From Metabacillus kandeliae (GTDB taxonomy: Bacteria; Bacillota; Bacilli; Bacillales; Bacillaceae), in contig NZ_JAJOZE010000013.1 of assembly GCF_021166585.1 (NCBI RefSeq), forward strand, positions 34,652 through 98,651: a stretch of DNA of 64,000 nucleotides. The letters run 5' to 3'. Numbering within the stretch: the first letter of the stretch is position 1; each line of letters begins with the position of its first letter. The position numbers and the translations under genes are program-made. A model generated the notes under the pieces. It was given only the letters and a program-made list of their open reading frames with translations. It had not been told where the DNA came from and ran no database searches. Below, in pieces: positions 39,349 through 48,119 of the stretch.

Positions 39349-41133
39349 TTAGTTTACGTAACGGTTTGCATCAATCAATTTTGCTGCAATTTCGCGTTTT
39401 TTCGCAATAACGTTGATTGGGGTATGGCGTGTGAATTTTCTAAGCGCTGAGATCATCATCCGCAGTGTATCGCCTGTTTCGATCGCAACAAGGGATTCCT
39501 TTGCATGACCTTCAATCTCATTAAACGCTTCCTGGCAGAAAACTTGTGTATACAGCAGTTTCTGGCTGCTCTTCTCTTCTCCAGTTGCTGCAATTGCTTT
39601 TTCTGTGCGCAAAATAGCTGATTCCATCGCATATACCGCACTGACAATATCTGCAATGTTGACAAGCACTTCCTGCTCCTGCTGCAGTTTTTCTCCATAC
39701 TTCTGAGCTGCAAGACCTGCAATCATCAGACCGATTTTCTTGGCGTTTTTCAGCAGGTATTTTTCCTGCTCAAGTGTACCTTCCCCAACTTCCTCCAGCA
39801 TCAGCATCATCAGCTCTTCCTGAAGAGCCTGTGCTTTTTGCAGCAATGGAAGCTCGCCTTTCATTGCTTTGCGGAGATATGTGCCTGGCACAAGCAGGCG
39901 GTTGATTTCGTTGGTTCCTTCAAAGATCCGGTTGATGCGCGAATCGCGGTATGCTCTTTCCACTTCATATTCCTGCATAAACCCGTATCCGCCGTGAATC
40001 TGGACGCCTTCATCAACGATATAATCAAGTGTTTCAGAACCGAATACTTTGTTCAAAGAACACTCAATCGCATATTCAGCTATGGAAGCCGCGACAGCTC
40101 TTCCGTCTTTTGTTTCTTCGTCAGACAGCAGTCCCATACGGCTTTCAAAGAGGCCGACTGTCCGATAAACAGAGCTTTCCATTGCGTAAAGTCTTGAAGC
40201 CATATTCGCCAGCTTCTCCTGAATGAGGGAAAACTTCGCGATTGGTGTTTTGAATTGCTGGCGCTGGTTCGCGTAGTTTACGGAAACATCAATGATGCGC
40301 TTAGAGCCGCCGATCGTACCGACAGCCAGCTTGTAGCGGCCGATATTCAGGATATTAAACGCGATAACATGCCCTTTTCCAAGCTCCCCAAGAAGATTTT
40401 CTTTCGGCACCATGGCATCTTCCAAAATAAGCGTTCTTGTTGAAGATCCTTTGATCCCCATTTTCTTTTCCTCTGGACCTGTTGAAACGCCTGGGAATTC
40501 ACGCTCTACTATAAATGCTGAGAAATGCTCGCCGTCAACTTTAGCGTATACAACAAATACATCTGCAAAAGCTGAGTTTGTAATCCACTGTTTTTCACCG
40601 TTCAGTACATAATGCGTGCCTTCTGCATTAAGCTTCGCTGTGGTTTTTGCTCCAAGGGCATCAGAACCTGAACCTGGCTCAGTCAAAGCATAAGCCGCAA
40701 GCTTTTCTCCTGTTGCAAGATAAGGAAGATATTTTTTCTTCTGATCTTCATTTCCGAACAGGACAATCGGCAAGGAGCCGATTCCGACATGTGCACCAAA
40801 TGAAAGTGAGAAGCCGCCGGCACGGGAGAACTTTTCTGTAATAAGCGCTGAGCTGATTTTGTCCAGCCCGATCCCGCCGTATTCTTCAGGTACATCTGCT
40901 CCAAGAAGTCCAAGCTCTCCAGCCTGCTTCAGCAGTTTGACAGAAACATCAAATTGATGGTTTTCAATTTCATCAATGTGCGGCAGAACATCATTCACAA
41001 CGAAATCTTCCGTTGTTTTCGCGATCATTTTATGCTCTTCAGTAAAATCCTCTGGTGTAAATACTTCCTGGTGAGAAACTTCTTCAAGCAGGAAGCTGCC
41101 GCCTTTAAAAATTTTTTGTTCTGTTTGTGCCAT
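39349..41133 (-). CDS. fadE: Acyl-CoA dehydrogenase
   Basis: 594 residues; FAD enzyme that introduces the first double bond in fatty acid beta-oxidation. Motifs ALTEPGSGSDA (FAD/substrate binding), GIKGSSTRTL and HGGYGFMQEYEVERAYRDSRI are visible, followed by an extra C-terminal helical domain typical of the long FadE/VLCAD type. ATG 41133 after GGGGGAG reproduces the B. subtilis FadE length. Last gene of fadN-fadA-fadE. Confidence 0.95.
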   Translation of the reverse strand: MAQTEQKIFKGGSFLLEEVSHQEVFTPEDFTEEHKMIAKTTEDFVVNDVLPHIDEIENHQFDVSVKLLKQAGELGLLGADVPEEYGGIGLDKISSALITEKFSRAGGFSLSFGAHVGIGSLPIVLFGNEDQKKKYLPYLATGEKLAAYALTEPGSGSDALGAKTTAKLNAEGTHYVLNGEKQWITNSAFADVFVVYAKVDGEHFSAFIVEREFPGVSTGPEEKKMGIKGSSTRTLILEDAMVPKENLLGELGKGHVIAFNILNIGRYKLAVGTIGGSKRIIDVSVNYANQRQQFKTPIAKFSLIQEKLANMASRLYAMESSVYRTVGLFESRMGLLSDEETKDGRAVAASIAEYAIECSLNKVFGSETLDYIVDEGVQIHGGYGFMQEYEVERAYRDSRINRIFEGTNEINRLLVPGTYLRKAMKGELPLLQKAQALQEELMMLMLEEVGEGTLEQEKYLLKNAKKIGLMIAGLAAQKYGEKLQQEQEVLVNIADIVSAVYAMESAILRTEKAIAATGEEKSSQKLLYTQVFCQEAFNEIEGHAKESLVAIETGDTLRMMISALRKFTRHTPINVIAKKREIAAKLIDANRYVN

Positions 41134-41162
41134 GATTACTCCCCCATTTTCCTTTATTGTGA

Positions 41163-42338
41163 TCAAACAAGTTCAAACACTCCAGCGGCTCCCATTCCGC
41201 CGCCAATGCACATCGTAACAATCCCAAACTGTTCATTGCGGCGCTTCATTTCATGTATAAGAGAAAGCGTCAATTTCGCTCCAGTACAGCCCAGCGGATG
41301 GCCAAGAGCAATAGCGCCTCCATTAACATTCACTTTCTCCTCATCAATTCCGAGCTCGCGGATGACCTGGATCGCCTGTGAAGCAAAGGCTTCATTCAGT
41401 TCAAACAGCCCAATATCGGAAAGCTCGAGTCCGGCAAGCTTGAGCGCTTTCGGTATCGCTGCAACAGGCCCGATTCCCATTACTTCAGGAGGCACGCCGC
41501 CTACTGCGAAGGACCGGAATTTAACCATAGGAGCAAGGCCCAATGCGCTTGCTTTTTCTCTGTCCATTACCATTACAGATGCCGCACCGTCACTTGTCTG
41601 TGAGGAATTTCCTGCTGTGACGGATCCCTTTGTTGAGAAAACTGTGCGCAGCTTTGCTAGCGTTTCAATGTTTGTGCCGGGACGGACACCCTCATCCTGT
41701 GAAAAAAGAATCTTTTTTTCCTGAATTTTATTATCAGGTCCGACACTTCTGCGGGTTACTTCTACTGGAACAATCTCATCTTCAAACTTTCCATCCTTTA
41801 TGGCAGCCGCTGCTTTTAAGTGGCTTCTGACAGCGAAATCATCCTGATCTTCCCTTGAAACGCCGAATTTGGAAGCTACCTGCTCAGCGGTGTGGCCCAT
41901 GCTCATATAATATTCAGGCGCCTCTTCAGCAAGTTTAATATTTGGACGGACCGTGTGCCCCATCATCGGCACAAGGCTCATGGATTCCGCACCGCCTGCA
42001 ATGATTGTGTCCGCATGTCCGAGCATGATTCTCTCAGCCGCATAGGCAATCGTTTGAAGCCCTGAGGAACAATAACGGTTAATCGTTATACCTGGGACAG
42101 TGTCAGGGAGTCCCGCAAGCGCTCCAATATTTCTTGCCATGTTAAGGCCCTGCTCTGCTTCAGGCATTGCGCAGCCGATGATAAGATCATCAATATTCCC
42201 TTCATATCCTCCCGCTCGCTTAAGGGTTTCCTTTACCGTTAAAGCGCCAAGATCATCAGGGCGGACAGCTGCCAATGTTCCTTTTTTTGCTCTCCCGACA
42301 GGTGTTCTTGCACCTGCTACGATAACTGCTTCTCTCAT
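41163..42338 (-). CDS. fadA: Acetyl-CoA C-acyltransferase (3-ketoacyl-CoA thiolase)
   Basis: 391 residues. Thiolase nucleophile Cys90 (INRYCSSGLQ), His in GGAIALGHPLG and second Cys in CIGGGMG are present. Cleaves 3-ketoacyl-CoA with CoA, releasing acetyl-CoA. It lies 15 bp after fadN and 29 bp before fadE. Confidence 0.96.
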   Translation of the reverse strand: MREAVIVAGARTPVGRAKKGTLAAVRPDDLGALTVKETLKRAGGYEGNIDDLIIGCAMPEAEQGLNMARNIGALAGLPDTVPGITINRYCSSGLQTIAYAAERIMLGHADTIIAGGAESMSLVPMMGHTVRPNIKLAEEAPEYYMSMGHTAEQVASKFGVSREDQDDFAVRSHLKAAAAIKDGKFEDEIVPVEVTRRSVGPDNKIQEKKILFSQDEGVRPGTNIETLAKLRTVFSTKGSVTAGNSSQTSDGAASVMVMDREKASALGLAPMVKFRSFAVGGVPPEVMGIGPVAAIPKALKLAGLELSDIGLFELNEAFASQAIQVIRELGIDEEKVNVNGGAIALGHPLGCTGAKLTLSLIHEMKRRNEQFGIVTMCIGGGMGAAGVFELV

Positions 42339-42353
42339 TTGTGCTCCCCCCTT

Positions 42354-44738
42354 TTAATTGCGCAGCGGCTTGCCTTTTACAAGCATGTGCTGCATGCGCT
42401 GCTGAGACTTTCCTTCACTCACGAGGCTGAGGAAAGCTTCTCTTTCAAGATCAAGCAAATACTGCTCATCAACTTCTGTACCGAATGGCACTCTTCCTCC
42501 GGCAAGGACAAATGCCAGTTTTTTAGCAATTTTTACGTCATGCTCTGAAATAAATCCGGATAGCTTCATAGAGTGAGCCGCAAGCAGAAGCGCTGCATAG
42601 CCTGATTCCCCAGTTACCGGAATTTTTTTGCGTACAGGCGGCAAATAGCCGTTTTCATCGAGCTGAAGGACTGTGCGCTTCGCATCATGCAGCAAATGAT
42701 CGCTGTTCATGCTGATTTGGTCTTTTGCATTCAGAAAGTTCGTTTCCCTTGCTTCTGCAGCAGAGGTGGAAACCTTCGCCATGGCAATTGTTTCGAACAC
42801 TTTGTTCGCCACGTCCTGAAGGTCAAAATCCATGCCCTTCGGAATGGCATTCAGGTGGCTGATATAAAGCTCTTTGTTGCCGCCTCCTCCAGGGATTAGG
42901 CCAACGCCTGCTTCAACAAGTCCCATGTAGGTTTCGGATGCTGCCTGAACTCTTGCTGCCGGCAGGCAAACCTCTGCACCGCCTCCGAGCGTCATGGCAA
43001 ACGGTGCCGCTACAACCGGCTTAGGGCTGTATTTGATATTCATCATCGCCTGCTGGAAATGCTTCACAACCATTTCAATTTCGAAGAAATTATCATCCTG
43101 TGCTTCCATCAGGATCATCGCGAGGTTTGCACCGACGCAGAAGTTTTTGCCCTGGTTTCCGATTACAAGTCCTCTGTAGTTGCGTTCTGTTTCTTCAATT
43201 GCATAATTGATCATTTGAATGATATCAAGACCAATGGAATTGTTCGGCGAATGGAATTCAAGCAGTGCCACGTCATCACCGATATCGATCAGGCTTGCAC
43301 CAGTGTTTTTCTTAATAACGCCGTTTGTTTCTTTTAATGTTTTCAAATGAATGTTTTTAGGGTTTGATGCTTCTCTGCGGTATTCACCGTCTTTATAGAA
43401 GAATCTGACGCCGTTTTCATGAAGATAGAATGTGCTGTGCCCTTTTGCCAGCATCTCTTTTACCCAGGCTGGAATGTCATAGCCTTCGCTTTCTGCTTTT
43501 TGAACAGATTTTTCTACCCCGATGGCATCCCAGATTTCAAATGGCCCTTTATCCCAGCCAAAGCCCCATTTCATTGCCTTGTCTATGCCTGTGATGTCAT
43601 CTGCGATTTCGCCATTCAGCTTTGCGGAGTACAGCAAAGTTGGAATAGTTGTTTTCCAAAGCAGCTGGCCTGCTTTGTCATCTGCATAAATAAGCGCTTT
43701 CAATTTATTCCCTGAGCCTTTAGCCTGCTTCGCGGCTTCTGTTGAAGCTGTTTTTAACCGCTTGCGCTCTTCATATTGCAGCGTTTCAGGGTTTAATTCC
43801 AGGATCTCTTTGCCTTCTTTTTTGAAAAAGCCCTGTCCAGACTTGCTTCCAATCCATTTATTTTCAATCATTTGATGGATGAACGGCGGAAGGCTGAATA
43901 CTTCTTTTTCTTTATCATCAATGCTTTCATAGACGTTTTTCGCCACATGGCTGAAAGTATCCAGTCCAACAACATCCAGTGTTCTGAAGGTAGCGCTTTT
44001 CGGCCTTCCAATCAGCGGGCCTGTGATGGAATCGACTTCACCGACGCTGTAGCCTCCTTCAAGCATTTCTCTCACTGTTACAAGCAGCCCGTATGTGCCA
44101 ATGCGGTTTGCAATAAAGTTAGGCGTATCTTTTGCAAGAACGACGCCCTTTCCAAGGACATCCTCGCCATACTTTTTCATAAATTCTACTATGGCAGGGT
44201 CAGTCGCTTCTGCAGGTATGACCTCCAAGAGCTTTAAGTAGCGCGGCGGGTTAAAAAAGTGCGTTCCAAGGAAATTCTTTTTAAAGTCCTCTGACCGGCC
44301 TTCTGACATCGCATTGATGGAAATGCCTGAGGTATTGGAACTGATAATGCTTCCTTTTTTTCGATATTGATCAACCTGTGCAAATACTTTTTTCTTTATA
44401 TCAAGGTTTTCTACAACAACTTCAATGACCCAGTCTGCATCAGAAATTTTTGGAAGATCATCCTCAAAATTTCCCGCAGTGATCAGGCTAAGGCTGTCCC
44501 GCGATGCAAGCGGTGCCGGTTTTTGCTTTACAAGCTTTTGAATGGCATCTGCTGCAAAACGGTTTCTTACCGCTTTGTCTTCAAGTGTCAGCCCTTTTTT
44601 CAGTTCAGTTTCCGAAGCTTCCTTCGGGACAATGTCCAGAAGCATGACAGGGATTCCGATGTTTGCCAAATGTGCGGCAATTCCTGATCCCATAACCCCA
44701 GAGCCCAGTACTGCTGCTTTCTTAATTTGCTGGACCAT
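42354..44738 (-). CDS. fadN: 3-hydroxyacyl-CoA dehydrogenase/enoyl-CoA hydratase
   Basis: 794-residue bifunctional beta-oxidation enzyme. The N-terminal NAD-binding motif GSGVMGSG is at 12-19, with the dehydrogenase domain to about 400. A crotonase domain lies in the C-terminal part (GNQGKNFCVGANL, MTLGGGAEVCL). The order dehydrogenase then hydratase is the FadN arrangement, reverse of E. coli FadB. First gene after the FadR operator. Confidence 0.96.
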   Translation of the reverse strand: MVQQIKKAAVLGSGVMGSGIAAHLANIGIPVMLLDIVPKEASETELKKGLTLEDKAVRNRFAADAIQKLVKQKPAPLASRDSLSLITAGNFEDDLPKISDADWVIEVVVENLDIKKKVFAQVDQYRKKGSIISSNTSGISINAMSEGRSEDFKKNFLGTHFFNPPRYLKLLEVIPAEATDPAIVEFMKKYGEDVLGKGVVLAKDTPNFIANRIGTYGLLVTVREMLEGGYSVGEVDSITGPLIGRPKSATFRTLDVVGLDTFSHVAKNVYESIDDKEKEVFSLPPFIHQMIENKWIGSKSGQGFFKKEGKEILELNPETLQYEERKRLKTASTEAAKQAKGSGNKLKALIYADDKAGQLLWKTTIPTLLYSAKLNGEIADDITGIDKAMKWGFGWDKGPFEIWDAIGVEKSVQKAESEGYDIPAWVKEMLAKGHSTFYLHENGVRFFYKDGEYRREASNPKNIHLKTLKETNGVIKKNTGASLIDIGDDVALLEFHSPNNSIGLDIIQMINYAIEETERNYRGLVIGNQGKNFCVGANLAMILMEAQDDNFFEIEMVVKHFQQAMMNIKYSPKPVVAAPFAMTLGGGAEVCLPAARVQAASETYMGLVEAGVGLIPGGGGNKELYISHLNAIPKGMDFDLQDVANKVFETIAMAKVSTSAAEARETNFLNAKDQISMNSDHLLHDAKRTVLQLDENGYLPPVRKKIPVTGESGYAALLLAAHSMKLSGFISEHDVKIAKKLAFVLAGGRVPFGTEVDEQYLLDLEREAFLSLVSEGKSQQRMQHMLVKGKPLRN

Positions 44739-44755
44739 TTGTCTTCCTCCTTATT

Positions 44756-44773
44756 TGAATGAATGCTCATTCA
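44756..44773. promoter_or_regulatory. FadR operator of fadNAE
   Basis: TGAATGAATGCTCATTCA agrees with the Bacillus FadR consensus TGAATGAMTANTCATTCA except at one or two central bases. It lies between the promoter and fadN, so FadR without long-chain acyl-CoA should block transcription. Confidence 0.9.
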
Positions 44774-44805
44774 TTTTTTTCACAAAAAAAAGTTCCTCTG
44801 TTACT

Positions 44806-44834
44806 AATATAAAAGATTTAGAAAATTTGTTCAA
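44806..44834 (-). promoter_or_regulatory. Sigma-A promoter of fadNAE
   Basis: TTGAAC (44829-44834) and TATATT (44806-44811) with exactly 17 bp between. The FadR operator begins about 25 bp downstream of the expected start. Confidence 0.78.
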
Positions 44835-44929
44835 TACATTTGCCGGAATTTCATGTAAAGAATTGGCACAATCATCTCTTCTGCATGAAGTTTATGGCTA
44901 TAGGCATGTTATTAAGGGAGGTGAGCAAG

Positions 44930-45082
44930 ATGGCCAGACTGAAAAAGAATCCTTCAAAAGCAGGCGTAAGCGCTGCAAGCGTTAAAGGTGACGCAGGCCC
45001 GGTGAATGAAATGGACGGCGGCGGCAAAAGAACAAGCACTAATCAGCAGTACGGAAAGCGCAATATGGACACAAACAAATAA
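44930..45082 (+). CDS. yuzL: YuzL-like small protein
   Basis: 50 residues, basic and Gly/Asn/Lys-rich, hydrophilic (MARLKKNPSKAGVSAA start), resembling the YuzL-like family and small acid-soluble spore proteins in composition. ATG 44930 follows GGGAGGTGAG closely. Divergent from fadN, followed by a strong terminator. Confidence 0.75.
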   Translation: MARLKKNPSKAGVSAASVKGDAGPVNEMDGGGKRTSTNQQYGKRNMDTNK

Positions 45083-45092
45083 TTTTCATGAG

Positions 45093-45125
45093 ATGCCCTG
45101 CTGATATTCTGCAGGGCTTTTTTCT
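45093..45125 (+). terminator. Terminator of yuzL
   Basis: Stem GCCCTGC / GCAGGGC with 10-base loop and a T run. Confidence 0.85.
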
Positions 45126-45178
45126 TTGGCAGGAAGAATGGAAGCGAAAAACGAATAAGATTTTTAGAGGTGATCAAA

Positions 45179-45709
45179 ATGCCGTCTACTGAAGAAGTAA
45201 TAAAACAAATCATCAGCCGCCAAAAAATAAATTCTCCTATAGCTGTCCTTATGTGCGGTGTTGCAGGATCCGGCAAAACCACATTTGCCAAGGAGCTCGA
45301 ACAATTTGGGTTTATCAGGCTTTCCATTGATGAAGAAATATGGAAAACAAACGGCAAATACGGAATAGACTTTTCTCCTCTGGAATACGAAGATTTGAAA
45401 GAAACAGCAGAGAAAAAACTCCGGCTGGAGCTTTGCATGCATGTGAAAAACAAAAAGAATACAGTGGTGGATTTCAGTTTTTGGCAGCGGCAGCGAAGGA
45501 ATGAGTATAAGCAGCTGATTGAAGACGGGAGCGGTTTTTGGAAGCTTGTTTACTTGAAGGTGCCGTCTCATGAGCTCCGGAGAAGACTTGCCATCAGAAG
45601 CAAACGATTTGATGCCAATGCTGCCTTTCCGATCACAGAAGAAATTCTCGGTTCCTACCTGAAGGGATTTGAGGAGCCTGACGGTGAAGGGGAAATAGTG
45701 ATTGAATAA
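45179..45709 (+). CDS. P-loop NTPase/kinase of the AAA_33 (zeta-like) type
   Basis: 176 residues. Walker A GVAGSGKTT at 27-35. LSIDEEIW and VVDFSFWQRQRR resemble the acceptor and Walker B regions of small-molecule or polynucleotide kinases and zeta-like proteins. The phosphate acceptor is unknown. ATG 45179 follows AGAGGTGATC; no antitoxin-like partner is next to it. Confidence 0.8.
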   Translation: MPSTEEVIKQIISRQKINSPIAVLMCGVAGSGKTTFAKELEQFGFIRLSIDEEIWKTNGKYGIDFSPLEYEDLKETAEKKLRLELCMHVKNKKNTVVDFSFWQRQRRNEYKQLIEDGSGFWKLVYLKVPSHELRRRLAIRSKRFDANAAFPITEEILGSYLKGFEEPDGEGEIVIE

Positions 45710-45733
45710 AAAAACCGCCTCAAGAGGCGGCTG
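45707..45733. terminator. Terminator between the kinase gene and proline dehydrogenase
   Basis: Stem CCGCCTC / GAGGCGG with a minimal loop and a T run on the minus strand. Confidence 0.8.
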
Positions 45734-45739
45734 CACTCA

Positions 45740-46657
45740 TTATTTTTTCAATACGCCCTTCAGGACAAACGCTACATTAGCCGGACGTTCTGCCAGCCTT
45801 CTCATGAAATAGCCGTACCAATCTGTTCCGTACGGTACATAAACTCTCATCCTGTAGCCTTCTTCAACAAGCTCAAGCTGGCGCTCAGGCCTGATGCCGT
45901 AAAGCATTTGAAACTCAAACTGATCATATGGAATATTATGCTCTTCCACAAGCTTTTTTGTATAATCAATGATCGCTTCATCATGTGAAGCAATCGCTGT
46001 ATAATTTCCGTTCAGAAGATGCATTTTAATAATTTTTTTGAAGTTATCATCTACATCTTTTTTCTCCGGGAACGCTACTTTCGGAGATTCTTTGTATGCT
46101 CCTTTAACAAGCCTTAGATTCGGACTGTACTGATTCAAGTCCTTGATGTCCTCTTCTGTCCGGTAAAGGTACGCCTGAATAACAGTGCCGATATTATCGT
46201 ATTCTTCTCTCAGCTTCTTAAATATTTCAATGGTTTTGGCGCAGCGGGAGAAATCCTCCATATCAATGGTGACAAATACGCCATTTCTTTTTGCTGCTTC
46301 AAGAATTCTCCGCATGTTATCCATCACAAGCTGTTCGGATATATCAAGACCCATAGACGTCATCTTCAATGACAGCTGAGAGCCGAGGTTGTTTTTCCCG
46401 ATTGCCTCAATGGCTAATATGGAGTTGTCGGCCATTTCATTGGCTTCTTTAGCGTTATCTACGAACTCACCAAGATAATCAATGGTTACATCCAGTCCTT
46501 TAGAGTTCAGCTGCTGAATAACTTGAACAGCTTTATCAACTGTTTCGCCGGCTACAAACCTTCCAGCTCCGAAGCGCAAACCGTATTTTTTAGCCACTTT
46601 CGTTAAGCCGCGGTTTTTGGAAAGGAACAAAAAGAAATCGCGCATGACCTGTTCCAT
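45740..46657 (-). CDS. fadM: Proline dehydrogenase
   Basis: 305-residue monofunctional PutA/PRODH-type flavoenzyme that oxidises proline to pyrroline-5-carboxylate, passing electrons to the membrane. The TIM-barrel motifs IDMEDFSRC, LRLVKGAYKE, ASHD and the C-terminal YGTDWYGYFMRRLAERPAN are clear. Its position beyond fadNAE matches fadM/yusM of B. subtilis; the alternative name is putB. No P5C dehydrogenase gene is adjacent. A palindrome lies around its probable transcription start. Confidence 0.93.
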   Translation of the reverse strand: MEQVMRDFFLFLSKNRGLTKVAKKYGLRFGAGRFVAGETVDKAVQVIQQLNSKGLDVTIDYLGEFVDNAKEANEMADNSILAIEAIGKNNLGSQLSLKMTSMGLDISEQLVMDNMRRILEAAKRNGVFVTIDMEDFSRCAKTIEIFKKLREEYDNIGTVIQAYLYRTEEDIKDLNQYSPNLRLVKGAYKESPKVAFPEKKDVDDNFKKIIKMHLLNGNYTAIASHDEAIIDYTKKLVEEHNIPYDQFEFQMLYGIRPERQLELVEEGYRMRVYVPYGTDWYGYFMRRLAERPANVAFVLKGVLKK

Positions 46658-46720
46658 AGATGGTACCTCCCTGCAAACGCATACATTATTTTCAAATAAT
46701 AAAAATTTACCATTTTTGCC

Positions 46721-46739
46721 TAATGAAGCGCATTCATTA
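46721..46739. promoter_or_regulatory. Candidate operator upstream of proline dehydrogenase (19-bp perfect palindrome)
   Basis: TAATGAA-GCGCA-TTCATTA is a perfect 7-5-7 inverted repeat. It lies just downstream of a possible -10 box TACAAT (46748-46753, minus strand). It is similar in character to, but not the same as, the FadR site. Confidence 0.5.
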
Positions 46740-46883
46740 TTTTCTTCATTGTATCACTTTTTTCTATATTTGGATATAAATATTCGTCTATTTTGTCGCA
46801 TGGTGTCACCTAATCATTTGAATAGAATTTTCTTCCTTTAGGCACGATAAAGGGGAATCTACAAGAGAGGAAGGATACCGCTC

Positions 46884-47141
46884 ATGCAGCAGCAAAATAG
46901 CCAAAATCAGCAGGGAACCATGCAGCAGCCGCCAGATATGATTTCAACGAAAGACCACTTATACATTACAGACATGCTCACTTGGAACCTTCTAGCCATG
47001 AAAAAAGCCCATTTCTACGCAGGCCAGTGCCAGAACCAGGAGCTCGCAGACGGCTTGACCCAGGCTGGAGAAATGCACAGCCGCCATTACCAGCAAATCC
47101 TGCAGTTACTGCAAAACGGCAATCAGCAGCAGATTCAATAA
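46884..47141 (+). CDS. CotF-like spore coat protein (short)
   Basis: 85 residues, Gln-rich at both ends, with a central four-helix-type stretch (STKDHLYITDMLTWNLLAMKK) as in CotF-related coat proteins. ATG follows GAGAGGAAGGA. It is 15 bp upstream of a second coat gene, so both are probably made together late in sporulation. Confidence 0.8.
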   Translation: MQQQNSQNQQGTMQQPPDMISTKDHLYITDMLTWNLLAMKKAHFYAGQCQNQELADGLTQAGEMHSRHYQQILQLLQNGNQQQIQ

Positions 47142-47156
47142 GAGAGGTGAATCATC

Positions 47157-47504
47157 ATGAACCAAAATCAAAATCAGAATAAAGTCGGCAATCAGGAAAC
47201 GCAAATTCCGAAAACTCCTCAAATGAATGAGAGAGACTTTGTCAATGACATGCTTGCGACTGAAAAATATATGACCAATTCATACAGCACAGCACTTCAC
47301 GAGTTTTCAAACAATCATCTGTATCAGGAAATTCAGGGAATTTTCGATGAAACAGAAAAATGCCAGCGGGACCTTTATGACTTAATGTTCAAGCATGGCT
47401 GGTATAAGCTGGAGCCCGCTGATCAGCAGGCCATTCAGAAGTCTTATCAGCAGTTCTCAAGGTATATGCAGCAGCAGTCTCCGTATAACGATATGAATCA
47501 TTGA
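47157..47504 (+). CDS. yusN: CotF-family spore coat protein
   Basis: 115 residues. A CotF domain (MNERDFVNDMLATEKYMTNS, EIQGIFDETEKCQRDLYDLM) is flanked by Gln/Asn-rich low-complexity ends. Ferritin-like helical pairs of this type are structural spore coat components. ATG follows GAGAGGTG. The symbol is by similarity and gene order. Confidence 0.83.
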   Translation: MNQNQNQNKVGNQETQIPKTPQMNERDFVNDMLATEKYMTNSYSTALHEFSNNHLYQEIQGIFDETEKCQRDLYDLMFKHGWYKLEPADQQAIQKSYQQFSRYMQQQSPYNDMNH

Positions 47505-47505
47505 C

Positions 47506-47630
47506 AAGAAAAGCGCAAGCGGCTCGTTCAGCCCCGACAAGCGCTGGAGCAAAAATCCAGAAAGTCTGGGTTTGACTTTTTGGATTTTTGTGAAGCGACT
47601 CAGATCGGGCTAGCCGCTGGAGCTGGACAA
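47506..47630. repeat. Dispersed intergenic repeat, composite copy (two half-elements around a hairpin)
   Basis: Two half-elements ending GCGCTGGAGC and CCGCTGGAGCTGGACA flank an inverted repeat (AAAAATCCAGAAAGT / ACTTTTTGGATTTTT). The second half shares CAGATCGGG and GCCGCTGGAGCTGGACA with 11107-11162. It begins right after the coat gene stop, so its hairpin may also terminate that operon. Confidence 0.8.
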
Positions 47631-47686
47631 ATCAATTTCTTAAAAAAACCTTTCAGCGTATATTTCTTAGCTTTTATATGGTAACA

Positions 47687-47720
47687 AAAGAGCCTTGAAT
47701 AAATTATTCAGGCTCTTTTT
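47687..47720 (-). terminator. Terminator of yusU
   Basis: Stem AAAGAGCCTGAAT / ATTCAAGGCTCTTTT (one bulged base); the yusU stop lies in the stem. Confidence 0.85.
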
Positions 47721-47973
47721 GCTGGCCGGTATTGGTTTTTCGGAGTTCATCATTCAGCGCTTTGATTTCCTGAATGACAGCAATCATCTCTTTTTTTCCA
47801 TCCGGAAACTCGCTGTTCCAATGCCTTGCAAGCTGCGGCATTGATTTGGAAATATACGTGTAAAGAATCCACATCTCTACTTTTTTCTTGTCTTCTGGAT
47901 TCGACTCCCCAAGCATCAGCTCCGTATACTTTTCAACCAGCGCATCCATCTGTCCGCTCAGTTTTTCATCCAT
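47704..47973 (-). CDS. yusU: YusU family protein (DUF2573)
   Basis: 89 residues, highly helical and charged (KKKVEMWILYTYISKSMPQLARHW). It resembles YusU/DUF2573, of unknown function. ATG follows GAAAGGAGG. The stop codon is inside the terminator. Confidence 0.82.
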   Translation of the reverse strand: MDEKLSGQMDALVEKYTELMLGESNPEDKKKVEMWILYTYISKSMPQLARHWNSEFPDGKKEMIAVIQEIKALNDELRKTNTGQQKEPE

Positions 47974-48119
47974 GCGCCTGTCCTCCTTTCAATTGTTTTT
48001 CTACATTTAGTATAGCTGAAATCTCAGGGTCTTCCCAACATCGCATAGCCTTTAGGTTAAGGATTTTAGTAAAAAGGGAAACAGCTCATTGAAAACCATT
48101 TCGGAAGGATGTGAATGGC

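Noticed and set aside
45179..45709. Zeta toxin
   Set aside because: No epsilon antitoxin neighbour; the P-loop kinase family is broad and a metabolic or repair kinase is as likely.
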